Below, in pieces: positions 41,882 through 51,493 of a DNA stretch of 64,000 nucleotides. A program made the translations under genes and the position numbers. Below the pieces are notes generated by a model. That model searched no databases. It was not told the origin of the DNA and saw only the letters and a list, made by a program, of their open reading frames with translations. Origin of the DNA: Nitrosovibrio sp. Nv4. GTDB lineage: Bacteria; Pseudomonadota; Gammaproteobacteria; Burkholderiales; Nitrosomonadaceae. Positions within the stretch are counted from its first letter, which is position 1, and each line of letters starts with the position of its first letter. The DNA is taken from NCBI RefSeq assembly GCF_900215485.1, contig NZ_OCMZ01000002.1:434001-498000 (forward strand), in the 5' to 3' direction.

Positions 41882-43072
41882 ATGCTGAACAAAGCTTCCC
41901 CAATGACTTCTTCACCCGCCACGTCCTACATCGCGTCGGTGGATCTCATGCGCGGGCTGGTAATCGTACTCATGGCGCTTGACCACGTGCGTGGATTCTT
42001 CACTGAGGCCGATTTCAGCGCTACCGACCTTTCCCGCACAGATTGGGCGCTTTTTCTTACCCGCTGGATCACGCATCTTTGCGCACCGACTTTTGTCTTC
42101 CTCGCAGGCACCAGTGCTTTTCTGTCGGCTGCTCGCGGTATGGACCGCCGTCAGCTTGCCAGCCGATTATTTACCCGCGGACTCTGGCTCGTTATTCTCG
42201 AAGTTACTGTTGTGCGTTTTTCCTGGTATTTCAACCTCGATTATAGCCAAATGAGCTTGCAGGTCATCTGGGCGCTGGGCTGGTCAATGGTCGTACTTTC
42301 CGCACTGAGCTATCTCCCTTTATGGGCGATAGCCAGCGTCGGTGCTGTCATGATTTTTGGCCACAACCTGCTGGATGGCCTGGATGGCATATGGCTCGAG
42401 GAGTTCCAGACGGCGGAAGGCAGGCTCGAATGGCAGGGATGGCTGCTCAGCGTGCTTCATATTCCGCACTACCCGGTAATCTATCCCCTCATTCCCTGGA
42501 TCGGGGTAATGGCGGCGGGCTATGCCTTTGGCCCCGTCATGCAATGGCCATTAACTGCAAGAAGAAAAACAGCACTTGGATGCGGAATACTTCTCATCGC
42601 AGCCTTCGTCATCCTGCGCGTTTACAATGGCTATGGCGACCCCGCGCCCTGGTCACGGCAGGACACTATTCTGTTTACACTGCTTTCGTTTGTCAACACT
42701 ACGAAATATCCTCCTTCGCTGCTGTATCTGCTGATGACCCTGGGATTGATGTTCATTCTGCTTTCAGCATTTGAGCAGGCGTATGGCGCTCAACGCGCAA
42801 TCGGACGTTTTTTTATCACTTTTGGACGCGTGCCCCTGTTTTTTTACCTTCTTCATCTATATGTCATACACGGGCTGGCCCTTATCATTGCGTATGGGAT
42901 GAGTGGAGATATCTATTCCTCGTCTTCCCAATTTCCTTCCTGGTGGGGATTCGGCCTTCCCATCGTCTACCTGATCTGGATAGGGGTGGTTATGCTGCTC
43001 TATCCGGTCTGCACATGGTTTTCGGCGGTGAAGTCGCGCCACAAAGGCCGCCCGTGGACGCCTTATATCTAG
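41882..43072 (+). CDS. DUF1624-type membrane acyltransferase-like protein
   Basis: About 396 residues with roughly ten membrane helices. The N-terminal YIASVDLMRGLVIVLMALDH, VRGFF and WITHLCAPTFVFLAGTSAF are the marks of the DUF1624/heparan-alpha-glucosaminide N-acetyltransferase-like group, including the D-x-x-R-G and H near the first helix. YPLIPWIGVMAAGYAFG and the C-terminal FGRVPLFFYLLHLYVIH also fit. Probably acetylates a sugar or lipid substrate across the membrane. AAGGAGG lies at 41860; GTG 41870 is too close to it, so ATG 41882 is preferred but not certain. Confidence 0.85.
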   Translation: MLNKASPMTSSPATSYIASVDLMRGLVIVLMALDHVRGFFTEADFSATDLSRTDWALFLTRWITHLCAPTFVFLAGTSAFLSAARGMDRRQLASRLFTRGLWLVILEVTVVRFSWYFNLDYSQMSLQVIWALGWSMVVLSALSYLPLWAIASVGAVMIFGHNLLDGLDGIWLEEFQTAEGRLEWQGWLLSVLHIPHYPVIYPLIPWIGVMAAGYAFGPVMQWPLTARRKTALGCGILLIAAFVILRVYNGYGDPAPWSRQDTILFTLLSFVNTTKYPPSLLYLLMTLGLMFILLSAFEQAYGAQRAIGRFFITFGRVPLFFYLLHLYVIHGLALIIAYGMSGDIYSSSSQFPSWWGFGLPIVYLIWIGVVMLLYPVCTWFSAVKSRHKGRPWTPYI

Positions 43073-43345
43073 CCTGGACGACTGGCACTGCTCATCGCGA
43101 AGTGATTGCAATCGCAAATCAAATTGCCGGGACGCTAGCTGGCAGACTGTACCTCATGCTCGAGCAGAACGGCGAAAACGACAACCATCATGACTCCTCA
43201 TTTATCCGAACGGATTCCTGATAACCGCGCTTTCTATTGGGGCACCGATAGCACTGCCGGTTCTCCCGCTTATGTGCGTTAGGCCACAAAAAAGAAACAT
43301 TTGCTTTGCTACACTGGCGCTTTATATTTGCCGGCGGGAGTTTTT

Positions 43346-43612
43346 ATGGGTGACGATCTTTTTCAATTTCCTATCACGGGATGGGAAGTAAAAACAGAGC
43401 CAATTGATGGTTTGCTCTCTATTCGCTTTCCTTTTTTAGCTCATGAGCAGCAGAAACTGGCCGAAGCTGACCCAGGCAGGCCATACATAATGCAGGCAGA
43501 GCAGGCTCGCGAATTCCGGGACGCGCTGTCGAGGGCCATCGAACGTATCGAAAACCAGGGATTGGCTTCCCCGTTACTTGCGGAAGTGCCGGGAGAACAG
43601 TTCAGCTACTGA
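43346..43612 (+). CDS. Small BssS-like hypothetical protein
   Basis: 88 residues from ATG 43346, after ribosome site GGCGGGAG. The pattern FPITGWEVKTEPIDGLLSIR, YIMQAEQAREFRDALSRAIE resembles the biofilm regulator BssS of enterobacteria (P-L-V-G-W-D-I-x-T; T-x-x-x-A-R-x-F-x-x-x-L-x-x-x-I). The resemblance is by eye and moderate. No operon partner is obvious. Confidence 0.55.
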   Translation: MGDDLFQFPITGWEVKTEPIDGLLSIRFPFLAHEQQKLAEADPGRPYIMQAEQAREFRDALSRAIERIENQGLASPLLAEVPGEQFSY

Positions 43613-43748
43613 TCGGGCAGCCATCTTTGCACGCTTGCCGACGTACGTAAACAGGACGTAAGCACATAGTAAATACGTGGGCTCGAATCCAGCCGTATTT
43701 ACCCAGCGTGAAGCAGCGCCCTCGACATCCCTTCTACCCCGATCGACC

Positions 43749-45623
43749 GTGACACCGGAGACTCCGCCCAACCGGCTCGACCGGCCCGTCGACGAAAAGC
43801 ACGACCATGTTCTGGGTCCTCCCGATGCCGAGATCACACTGGTCGAATACGGCAGCTATGCCGACGCTTCCTCCCGCGCAGCCCACGAGCGCGTCGCAGA
43901 ATTGCGCAACCGGTTTGGCAACCGATTACGCTATGTGTTTCGTCACCGGCCGCTGAAAGGAAGCGATCTCGCGCGTCGTGCAGCCGAGTTGGTGGAATCA
44001 TATAGCAGCGACCCCACGCGCTTCTGGAATGTGCACGTGGCGCTGATGACCCGGTCCGATAAGCTGAGTGACGACGATCTGCGCAAGCTTGCCGCCGACT
44101 TGAGTCTCGGTTCGGACAATGGCGGTCCTCGGGGAAATGACAGCGCCGCGCAAGCCAAAGCTCGCGTGGATGCGGATATCGACAGCGCGACCGCCAGCGG
44201 CGTCATCATGACGCCGACCTTTTTCATCAATGATCGCCGTTACGATGGCCCGTGGGATGTGAACTCCCTTTCCGAGGCTATGCTTGGCTCGCTAGGTCAC
44301 GTGGTCCACTCGGCTGCACTGGATTTTGCCAAATGGGCGCCGTCGACGGGCATCATGCTGCTGGTGGCCACGGGACTTGCAGTCGTGCTGAGCAATTCCA
44401 TCATTGGTCCCGATTTTCGCGAGTTGTGGAATCTGCGCCTGGGGTTTACCTTTGCCGGCGCGGAATTCGGTCTTTCTTTGCAGAACTGGATTAATGACGG
44501 ACTGCTTGTAATTTTCTTCCTGGTTGTCGGGCTGGAAATCAAGCGGGAATTCACCATCGGCCATCTTGCAAACCCCCAGTCCGCCATGCTGCCGGTTGCC
44601 GCGGCCATTGGTGGAATGGCTGTACCGGCAATACTCTATCTGATACTGGTGCCCGGTGGTCCGGACGGCACATGGCCCCTCGGTTGGGGGGTACCGATGG
44701 CTACCGATACGGCATTTGCGATTGCGTTGATCGCAATGATGGGCAGGCGCGTTCCGATCGAGTTACGTGTTTTTCTTACCGCGGCTGCTATTGTCGACGA
44801 TATCGGCGCAATCATTGTCGTGGCGATCTTCTACACCGCGGATCTGCATATCGAGTATCTGGCCAGCGCTGTCCTTATCGTGGGATTACTGGCGCTGCTT
44901 AATGAGGGAGGCGTCTATCGCGCGTCCCCCTACGTGGTCCTCGGTATTGCTCTCTGGACTTGCGTACATGCCAGCGGAATACACGCTACCCTGGCGGGCG
45001 TCATTCTCGCCCTTTTTATTCCAACCCGTCCGCCACCCAATCTCAGGGCGCTGATGCTGCAAGCCGACGCCATCCTGACTGCGGAAACGCAGCGCGGCAA
45101 GGAAGTGTTGCGTTATGGCCCATCCGAGCCCGCGCTGGAGGCGCTGGACGCCATCCATGATCGCCTTGAATCCCCTGCCGACCGCATGCTTCGCCATGTT
45201 GCGCCGAGATCGAGCTTTCTGGTATTGCCGGTATTCGCCCTGGCCAATGCAGGCGTGGTAATGGATACAAGCCTATTCAGCAACCATGCACCGCTAATGG
45301 CGAGTACCGCTGCAGCGTTGGTAATCGGGAAACCGCTCGGATTTATCGCCGCTGCCGCCATGGCGGTATGGCTGAACATTGCGAACAAGCCGTATGCCTA
45401 TTCCTGGCGTCAATTGGCCGGAGCAGGGGCGTTGGCCGGCATCGGCTTTACTATGTCGCTCTTCATCGCAAGCCAGACTTTTCCCGTAGAAAGCGATTAT
45501 GCGGCTGTGAAAATTGCGATTTTCACGGGGTCGATTCTGTCCGCGATGATCGGCGTTGCAATATTGTGGAATGCGGGTTCAATGGAGCGGCGATATCACC
45601 CGTCCTCCAACAGCATTGGATGA
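43749..45623 (+). CDS. nhaA: NhaA Na+/H+ antiporter with N-terminal DsbA-like domain
   Basis: About 624 residues. Residues 1-195 form a DsbA/thioredoxin-like domain (DHVLGPPDAEITLVEYGSYA, FGNRLRYVFRHRPL, TPTFFINDRRYDG). The usual CxxC is replaced by A-D-A-S, so redox chemistry is not expected. The remainder is a full NhaA: WINDGLLVIFFLVVGLEIKR, MATDTAFAIAL and AAAIVDDIGAIIVVAIFY, giving the transport Asp equivalents of E. coli D133, D163 and D164, and AGIGFTMSLFIA. GTG 43749 gives a family-like start (TPETPPNRL); a GTG at 43677 is also in frame. DsbA-NhaA fusions are known in several groups; their domain role is unclear. Confidence 0.92.
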   Translation: MTPETPPNRLDRPVDEKHDHVLGPPDAEITLVEYGSYADASSRAAHERVAELRNRFGNRLRYVFRHRPLKGSDLARRAAELVESYSSDPTRFWNVHVALMTRSDKLSDDDLRKLAADLSLGSDNGGPRGNDSAAQAKARVDADIDSATASGVIMTPTFFINDRRYDGPWDVNSLSEAMLGSLGHVVHSAALDFAKWAPSTGIMLLVATGLAVVLSNSIIGPDFRELWNLRLGFTFAGAEFGLSLQNWINDGLLVIFFLVVGLEIKREFTIGHLANPQSAMLPVAAAIGGMAVPAILYLILVPGGPDGTWPLGWGVPMATDTAFAIALIAMMGRRVPIELRVFLTAAAIVDDIGAIIVVAIFYTADLHIEYLASAVLIVGLLALLNEGGVYRASPYVVLGIALWTCVHASGIHATLAGVILALFIPTRPPPNLRALMLQADAILTAETQRGKEVLRYGPSEPALEALDAIHDRLESPADRMLRHVAPRSSFLVLPVFALANAGVVMDTSLFSNHAPLMASTAAALVIGKPLGFIAAAAMAVWLNIANKPYAYSWRQLAGAGALAGIGFTMSLFIASQTFPVESDYAAVKIAIFTGSILSAMIGVAILWNAGSMERRYHPSSNSIG

Positions 45624-45796
45624 AAGTATCTCAAGCAGCATGCGAAAATTGCAGGAACAAGCGTCCAAGTAGCGGTATCCGTTAGAAAGCGCACAGACCC
45701 GCCGTGATTTTGCGCACACTCTGGCAATTTTTTATCAGCGCCGGTTCAATGCACGGCCGATTCTGGCAACAATAACCTTTTTCCGGAGGAGAGATC

Positions 45797-46222
45797 ATGA
45801 CGACAAAGAAAGCATGGGCAGTGTGGAAGGGCGGCATCAAGGATGGCGGCGGCACTATTTCCACCGAAACCGGCGTACTCAAGGAAGCGCCTTATGGATT
45901 CAAAGCGAGATTCGAGGACGGCAAGGGTACCAACCCCGAGGAGTTGATCGGCGCTGCGCATGCGGGCTGTTTTTCGATGGCGCTGTCCTTGATGCTCGGC
46001 GAAGCGGGACTGACGGCGGAGAAGATCGAGACACACGCCGACGTTACGCTCGACAAGATTGGCGAGGGTTTCGAGATTACGGCAAGCCACCTTACCGTAG
46101 CGGCGAAAATTCCGGGGGCGGATAAAGCAAAGTTCGAGGAGATTGCAAATAAGGCAAAAGCGGGATGTCCCGTGTCGAAGCTGATGAAAGCAAAGATTAC
46201 GATGGATGCCCGACTGGAATAA
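45797..46222 (+). CDS. OsmC family peroxiredoxin
   Basis: 141 residues. Both redox cysteines of the OsmC/Ohr fold are present: Cys58 in AAHAGCFSMALS and Cys124 in AKAGCPVSKLM, with Arg/Glu-containing N-terminal strands. Reduces organic hydroperoxides using a dihydrolipoyl-type donor. It is closer to OsmC than to Ohr by the HAGCFSMALS motif. Strong ribosome site (ccggaggagagatc). Single gene. Confidence 0.93.
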   Translation: MTTKKAWAVWKGGIKDGGGTISTETGVLKEAPYGFKARFEDGKGTNPEELIGAAHAGCFSMALSLMLGEAGLTAEKIETHADVTLDKIGEGFEITASHLTVAAKIPGADKAKFEEIANKAKAGCPVSKLMKAKITMDARLE

Positions 46223-46577
46223 ATTATAGCCTCTCGTCCGCCAAATGCCGGAGCACCTCCGCTAACCCGGCTCATTTTCTCATTCCAAGCGGTCTTTCAT
46301 GCAACGCGCTTATCGTCAGTTCGCAACCGGTTTTACAGCCTGGTCCGCACGGATGAAAATACCGCCGACGGATCTGTGTCATATCAGCACATTACGAATG
46401 AAGAAAAAACCCGGAGCAGGATCACTGCTGCCGGGCTGAATTGTCCCGCTACCGTGGAGGAGCATTTATGATATTCCTCTTCTTCTAGTATTATTTTACC
46501 GGCTTCAGGCGCGCTGCCTATCGGACTGAAGTACAACCACGGGGCCGGGGTAAAGTTCTCGAGGAGCAATAGCTATC
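46223..46577. other. Region with minus-strand terminator and a tiny leader frame before the CotH gene
   Basis: Stem CCCGGAGCAG/CTGCTGCCGGG at 46410-46435 is preceded on the plus strand by six A, so on the minus strand it is a good terminator with a T-run, yet no minus-strand gene feeds into it. At 46468-46488, after GTGGAGGAGCATTT, a six-residue frame (MIFLFF, stop) could be a leader peptide for the CotH-like gene 90 bases on. Confidence 0.45.
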
Positions 46578-48095
46578 ATGAATAAACAGTGGGTACTGCC
46601 TGTCTGTTGCATCTCTGTCTTCCTCGGTTTTTCCCCGACCCGGTCATCCGCCCAGCCGCCCATCGATGTAGCTCGCTCAAACGCACAAATGTCGGGTTCG
46701 GAATTATGGAACCTTACCGAAAGTAAACTATTCGACGGGCAGGTGCACAAGATTTCCATTCGCATCAACCAGGCGGTGTGGAACCGGCTCCACGAGGACG
46801 AAAAGAACAATGGATGCCGCAATCCGGGCACTGCGAAGTGGGCGCATGTGCGGGATTTCACCTTCAATGACATTACCATGAAGGATGTTGCCATCAGGGT
46901 TCGCGGTAACAGCTCACGTTGCTTGCCGCAACTGAAACTCGGCATTTCCTTCGACAGAACAAAAGACGTCTACACCAGGCAAGGCACCGGGAACTGGATA
47001 GCAGTCGAATACAGCGAGCCTGCCAGGGAGGCAATTGAGGACCGTACATTGCACGGTCTCGAAGAACTGAACCTGAGCGGCAACTTCAGCGACTCAAGCC
47101 CGGAGCATGACAATGGCAATGACACGCTCGCGCAAGAATTCATAGCCACGTGGGCTGCCACAAAGGCGGAAGACGTTGTCAAAACCACGCTTCGCGGCCC
47201 GCCGGTCTATCGCACCGCCTACGCACTAGTCGAGTTTCAATTTTGCACCGGCGATGCCGACAATGTTTGCAATAACCGTTTTGCGCACGCTTACCTGATT
47301 GCCGAACCCCTCGACAAGGGGTTCTTCAAGATGCGCTACGACGACGACAAACCCACCGTCTTCTCGATGGATCATGGTTGCGCCCTGAGGGTCGACAGAG
47401 GCAGCAAGGGTTTTACCTACCCCTGCCTGGAGCCCGAATACCTGGATGGAAAAAAGATCGATGAAGCAGACGCGGCGGCGCAATTAAAGGCTCTGGCTCT
47501 TATTACCGGGGCCGGAAGCTTCAAAACGCGAATGGATGCGACCGCAACGGCACCGGAGCTTGGCGAGGTTCTCGACCTCGACTCGATCATGAATTATGCG
47601 GCATTCGCCACCACCACAGGTCATTGGGATAGCGCCTACGGAAATTTCAACAACGATGTGCTGTATTTTCACGCGCCCAGCGGCAAATGGAAACTTATCG
47701 CACGGGATGTAAACGACACATTCGACGCCGATAGCCGTGGCGGCCCGCCGTGCAGCTATTCGTATGCCGAGATTGCCCGAGCGCCCCGCATCCTGTTTGA
47801 TAAATTGTTCGGTATCCCAAAGCTTGATGCGCAGTTCAGAAAGCACCTGGGTGATTACCTGACCGCGCTCTATGGTCGGCATGGTTCGGATAGTCCGCTC
47901 AAAAGCAAGATTACGGAGGTGCGCGACCGCTACATCAGAAAAACCGGCGAGGAATTGCCCAGTGGCGAGCGCCGGAATACTCAGACTGTACAGAAGATGC
48001 TCGACTATGCAACGCAGCGCTTGCGGATCCTGAGAAATCAGCCACGACCCCCCGAGGCGATAGGACTAACCGAGGCAGAAGGACAAACTAGATAA
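46578..48095 (+). CDS. CotH-like protein kinase family exported protein
   Basis: 505 residues. Signal peptide ending SSAQ near residue 27. CotH fold features: HKISIRINQAVWNRL, VAIRVRGNSS (early strand), a long central region with four or more Cys, LDLDSIMNYAAFATTTGHWD near residue 335, and GKWKLIARDVNDTFD near residue 375, where the paired Asp would bind metal/ATP. CotH kinases phosphorylate secreted proteins in spore formers; proteobacterial members are exported and of unknown target. Ribosome site gaggag 11 bases before ATG. Confidence 0.8.
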   Translation: MNKQWVLPVCCISVFLGFSPTRSSAQPPIDVARSNAQMSGSELWNLTESKLFDGQVHKISIRINQAVWNRLHEDEKNNGCRNPGTAKWAHVRDFTFNDITMKDVAIRVRGNSSRCLPQLKLGISFDRTKDVYTRQGTGNWIAVEYSEPAREAIEDRTLHGLEELNLSGNFSDSSPEHDNGNDTLAQEFIATWAATKAEDVVKTTLRGPPVYRTAYALVEFQFCTGDADNVCNNRFAHAYLIAEPLDKGFFKMRYDDDKPTVFSMDHGCALRVDRGSKGFTYPCLEPEYLDGKKIDEADAAAQLKALALITGAGSFKTRMDATATAPELGEVLDLDSIMNYAAFATTTGHWDSAYGNFNNDVLYFHAPSGKWKLIARDVNDTFDADSRGGPPCSYSYAEIARAPRILFDKLFGIPKLDAQFRKHLGDYLTALYGRHGSDSPLKSKITEVRDRYIRKTGEELPSGERRNTQTVQKMLDYATQRLRILRNQPRPPEAIGLTEAEGQTR

Positions 48096-48232
48096 GAAAT
48101 GTGGGTAACATCAAGGCATTCGCAGGCCATGATGCGGGCGATGGTCCAATTTGCATGGATAGGTCAGAGAGCACCGAAGGAACATTATGGGGCCATAGCC
48201 GGCCGAAAATCGTCTTCCGGACCAACTCTTGA

Positions 48233-49216
48233 TTACCGGTGGTTTCGCTGCTTAGTGCCTGCCAGCGCTTCAACACCAGCTATGACATCAAACAATTCTT
48301 CGTCGATTTTACTCTGGCGCAAACGGTAGAACGTCTTTTGAAGGTCTTCGCGCAGTTGATCGATATTTCTTTCGGCTCGCTCCATCGCGGCCAGGCGGCT
48401 TGCGTTTTCGCTCGCGAGGGATTCGGCACATGCGCGGAAGAGCGAGACGAACAGATACTCCCGAACCAGCGCCCGTAGCGTCGCGGCATTGCCGCCCACC
48501 ACCTCCGGCAGATTCCTTGTGGGCCAGGGCAGTTCAGCCAGTTTGCGCTGCCAGGTTTCGTCCAGCGGCAGGAGTTGCTGATTGACCGGCTCGTATATCT
48601 CGCCTGATCTGGAATTATTATAGAAGAGATAAAGCTGGGTGACCTTGTTCTTATCCCGATGTACTTTCTGTTCCAGCTGATCGTTGTTTTGTTCCCGATG
48701 CGCTTCGCCCTCTGCCAGACTCGGCGCCATGATCCGCATCAGGATCTGCCCCACCAGCGGCGTGATGGCGTTGATCGAAAGCGGAACGGTTAAAAGCCCC
48801 GCCAGCGACACGCCCGCATCAGCCAAGCGGTCATGCACGCGTTCGCCTACCGCCCAGACTTTCTTTTTACCCGGCAGGGCCGCCAGCGTATGAAGGGCGT
48901 AATCCACTACCACATCGTTGAACTGACCCACAAGTCCCTGATCCGAGCCAAATACGATGGCGCCAGTGACACCACTGCCTTTTTTTGCTTTCTGCTCGTA
49001 TTCATGCGGCATGGCCACGCCTGTCGAGGACATCCTCGCACTCAGGCAGACACTCAAGCCAAGCTGTACGGCCCGATAATAATCATCCAGCGAGCGTACG
49101 GATTTTTCGTATTGCCCGATACTCGCCGCAGCCAGAGCCTTCATGGTGCTGACCACCGAACGCAGGTCTCGGGCTCTTTCTATCTTCCGGCGCAGATTCG
49201 CGAGGGTATCGCTCAT
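48233..49216 (-). CDS. atpG: F-type ATPase gamma subunit, alternative (N-ATPase) type, orphan
   Basis: 327 residues. The gamma-subunit coiled-coil ends are both visible: N-terminal SDTLANLRRKIERARDLRSV, VSTMKALAAASI and C-terminal ENASRLAAMERAERNIDQLR, EDLQKTFYRLRQSKIDEELF. The middle Rossmann-like part (AIVFGSDQGLVGQFNDVVVD) also fits. At 327 residues and with a long insert (about 175-225) it is longer and more divergent than standard AtpG (about 290), and matches the alternate Na+-type N-ATPase group best. None of the other ATPase subunits lie beside it; it follows bamC by 54 bases on the same strand. Confidence 0.82.
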   Translation of the reverse strand: MSDTLANLRRKIERARDLRSVVSTMKALAAASIGQYEKSVRSLDDYYRAVQLGLSVCLSARMSSTGVAMPHEYEQKAKKGSGVTGAIVFGSDQGLVGQFNDVVVDYALHTLAALPGKKKVWAVGERVHDRLADAGVSLAGLLTVPLSINAITPLVGQILMRIMAPSLAEGEAHREQNNDQLEQKVHRDKNKVTQLYLFYNNSRSGEIYEPVNQQLLPLDETWQRKLAELPWPTRNLPEVVGGNAATLRALVREYLFVSLFRACAESLASENASRLAAMERAERNIDQLREDLQKTFYRLRQSKIDEELFDVIAGVEALAGTKQRNHR

Positions 49217-49270
49217 GACTTCCCTCTGATTGTCCTGGCATGGCAGGTTGCCGGAATTTCCGGATCCTGC

Positions 49271-50401
49271 CTACTTCAACTGTTCATGCAGCAATTGCAA
49301 TATCCTGCTCCCGTTACCGGATTTCTCGGGCTCACCATCCTTATTGAGCACCTTGACATCGGTACTCTCTCCTGCTTCTCCCGCTTCACTTAGCTGGATA
49401 CGGAATTGCTCCGGCTTGTCGTCTTCACCGTCGCGCCAGAAGATAAGTTTCGAAAGCATGCCGGGTCCTGCACCGCTATCCACATCGGGGTTGATATAGC
49501 GCACGAAATAAATCCCCTGGGAACGGTTGCGGTCCTCGACGGTGAAGCCAATACGATCGAGCGCCAATCCGACACGGCGCCACGAGCGGTCAAACGCCTC
49601 GTTTACAGTAAGTACACCGCCCTTTTCCCGGTCGAGGCGCGCCCGCTCCACGGCGATGCCTGTACTGGCAACTGCTGATCGTGCACGTTCTTCCGCTACG
49701 CCAAAACGCATCATCAGGCGCGAAAGCATTTCAGCTTCAAGATCGGGATCAGCAGGGCGAGGCTGCCATACGGTGCGCACATCGCCCTGCATTACTTCAT
49801 CCATACCGCGATGGCTGATATAAATCTCGGTGGTGCCGTCTTCTCCACGTTCGAGACGGGTGCGAAACTTGTCACGTTCAGCTGTCGAATACAAGGTATC
49901 CAGAATTTTTCCGAGCGTATTTCGAATCAGATCCTCCGGAATTTTGGCGCGGTTCTCGGCCCAATCGGTTTCCATTACGCCGGCTTCCGGCATCTCCACC
50001 TTGATGAGAAACCCTAATTCCTGCCAAAACCCTTTTACTACCGGCCATATCTCATCCGGTTCACCCCTCACGACCAGCCAGCGCTGGGTGCCGGATCGTT
50101 CCATGCGCACGCCACCCTCCTCCAGCGAGGGCAGAACAGAGCCACCGCCGGTGCTGGTGCCGGTCTCCTTATTGCGCTCTTTATTATAGGTGGAAAAAGT
50201 GGCACTTCCTGCCGTGCTGATATCCGGGACAATATAACGCTCGTCTGAACCTGGCGCCGTCAGATCAGGCGGCACTTCCAGCGGTGGAAGCTTGCCTGCC
50301 GATTTGTAATTTATTTTCTTGGCTTCCGGAAGCAGGTTGCACCCCGCCACCGTCACTGCTAAACATAGCGCGACCAATATCCGCCATCTCATGTGCAACA
50401 T
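49271..50401 (-). CDS. bamC: Outer-membrane protein assembly factor BamC
   Basis: 376-residue lipoprotein of the Bam complex that inserts beta-barrel proteins. Signal with VTVAGC (Cys21). The unstructured N-terminal stretch contains YKSAGKLPPLEVPPDLT, the BamD-binding type segment. Two helix-grip domains follow (GTQRWLVVRGEPDEIWPVVK and VNEAFDRSWRRVGLALDRIG). A ribosome site AGAGGG lies six bases before ATG 50401. It follows dapA by 29 bases, the arrangement known from E. coli, and is followed by the orphan gamma subunit gene. Confidence 0.92.
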   Translation of the reverse strand: MLHMRWRILVALCLAVTVAGCNLLPEAKKINYKSAGKLPPLEVPPDLTAPGSDERYIVPDISTAGSATFSTYNKERNKETGTSTGGGSVLPSLEEGGVRMERSGTQRWLVVRGEPDEIWPVVKGFWQELGFLIKVEMPEAGVMETDWAENRAKIPEDLIRNTLGKILDTLYSTAERDKFRTRLERGEDGTTEIYISHRGMDEVMQGDVRTVWQPRPADPDLEAEMLSRLMMRFGVAEERARSAVASTGIAVERARLDREKGGVLTVNEAFDRSWRRVGLALDRIGFTVEDRNRSQGIYFVRYINPDVDSGAGPGMLSKLIFWRDGEDDKPEQFRIQLSEAGEAGESTDVKVLNKDGEPEKSGNGSRILQLLHEQLK

Positions 50402-50430
50402 TCAATCCCTCTTAAATTCCGGCCAGCCAT

Positions 50431-51327
50431 TTATACGGCGATCCCGGCCTTGCTCATTGCTTCTCTGACAATTTGATGATATTGATCCGACAGCGGCGTC
50501 AAAGGCAGACGCAGCCCGGCGCCTATCAGCCCCATTTGCGCCACCGCCCACTTTACGGGAATGGGATTGGCCTCGATGAATAAATCCTGGTGCAGACTTC
50601 GTAGTTTACTGTTGGCGGTTCGCGCAGCGGCGAGATCCCCGGCGAAGGCCGCAACACACATTTCATGCATCAGCCTGGGCGCTGCATTGGCCGTGACCGA
50701 AATCACCCCATGGGCGCCCAGCAACAACATTGCCAGAGCGCTCGCATCGTCTCCACTATAAACCGCAAAGTCTTGCGGCACCCGGCACAGCAGGTCGAAA
50801 CCACGCCCCATATCCCCCGTCGCGTCCTTGATACCGACAATATTGGGAATCTCTGCCAGGCGCAGCACCGTGTCATTGCCAATATCGGCCACGGTCCTGC
50901 CGGGTACGTTGTATAAAATCTGCGGTATATCAACTGCTTCCGCTATTGCCCTGAAGTGCTGATACAAACCTTCCTGAGTCGGCTTGTTGTAATAGGGAAC
51001 CACTGAAAGGCTCGCGTCCGCACCGGCGTTCTTGGCATAGACAGAGAGATCGATGGCCTCCCGGGTGGAATTCGCGCCCGTACCGGCGATGACCGGCACG
51101 CGCCCGGCCGCGCAATCTACCGCGGTTTTGATTACCAGATGGTGCTCGTCGAAATCGACCGTCGGAGACTCGCCAGTGGTACCCACCACCACGAGGCCGT
51201 CTGTTCCCTCCGCTACATGAAAGTCGATCAGGGCATGAAAACGCTCCAGGTCCAGCTCGCCGTTTTCTTGCATGGGCGTGACGATTGCGACGAGGCTGCC
51301 TCTTATTGGAATTGCAACATTATCCAT
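50431..51327 (-). CDS. dapA: 4-hydroxy-tetrahydrodipicolinate synthase
   Basis: 298-residue TIM-barrel enzyme that condenses pyruvate with aspartate semialdehyde in the lysine/diaminopimelate pathway. Schiff-base Lys167 in VGIKDATGD, Tyr139 and Arg144 in ILYNVPGRT, and GTTGES (49-54) are all present. Standard length. First gene of the dapA-bamC unit. Acts in the cytoplasm as a tetramer. Confidence 0.96.
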   Translation of the reverse strand: MDNVAIPIRGSLVAIVTPMQENGELDLERFHALIDFHVAEGTDGLVVVGTTGESPTVDFDEHHLVIKTAVDCAAGRVPVIAGTGANSTREAIDLSVYAKNAGADASLSVVPYYNKPTQEGLYQHFRAIAEAVDIPQILYNVPGRTVADIGNDTVLRLAEIPNIVGIKDATGDMGRGFDLLCRVPQDFAVYSGDDASALAMLLLGAHGVISVTANAAPRLMHEMCVAAFAGDLAAARTANSKLRSLHQDLFIEANPIPVKWAVAQMGLIGAGLRLPLTPLSDQYHQIVREAMSKAGIAV

Positions 51328-51493
51328 GGCGGTCGATCCAGCGAAAAATCATATTTTACCCGAATCTCGCCTCTGCCAGCATATTCCCCACCCTGCACCC
51401 GAGTGAAAGCAGTTTACGCACACAAAATCCATCGCATCGCGTTCTCAGACCATTGCAGTGCTTCCCGGTTCCACAGCTATCCTCCTCGCGTGA

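Noticed and set aside
43574-43837. Minus-strand frame containing AGFEPT and a tRNA-like GGCTCGAATCC near 43680
   Set aside because: AGFEPT-type peptides are usual artefacts. I could not fold a cloverleaf: the T-arm stem has mismatches and no acceptor or anticodon stem is present.
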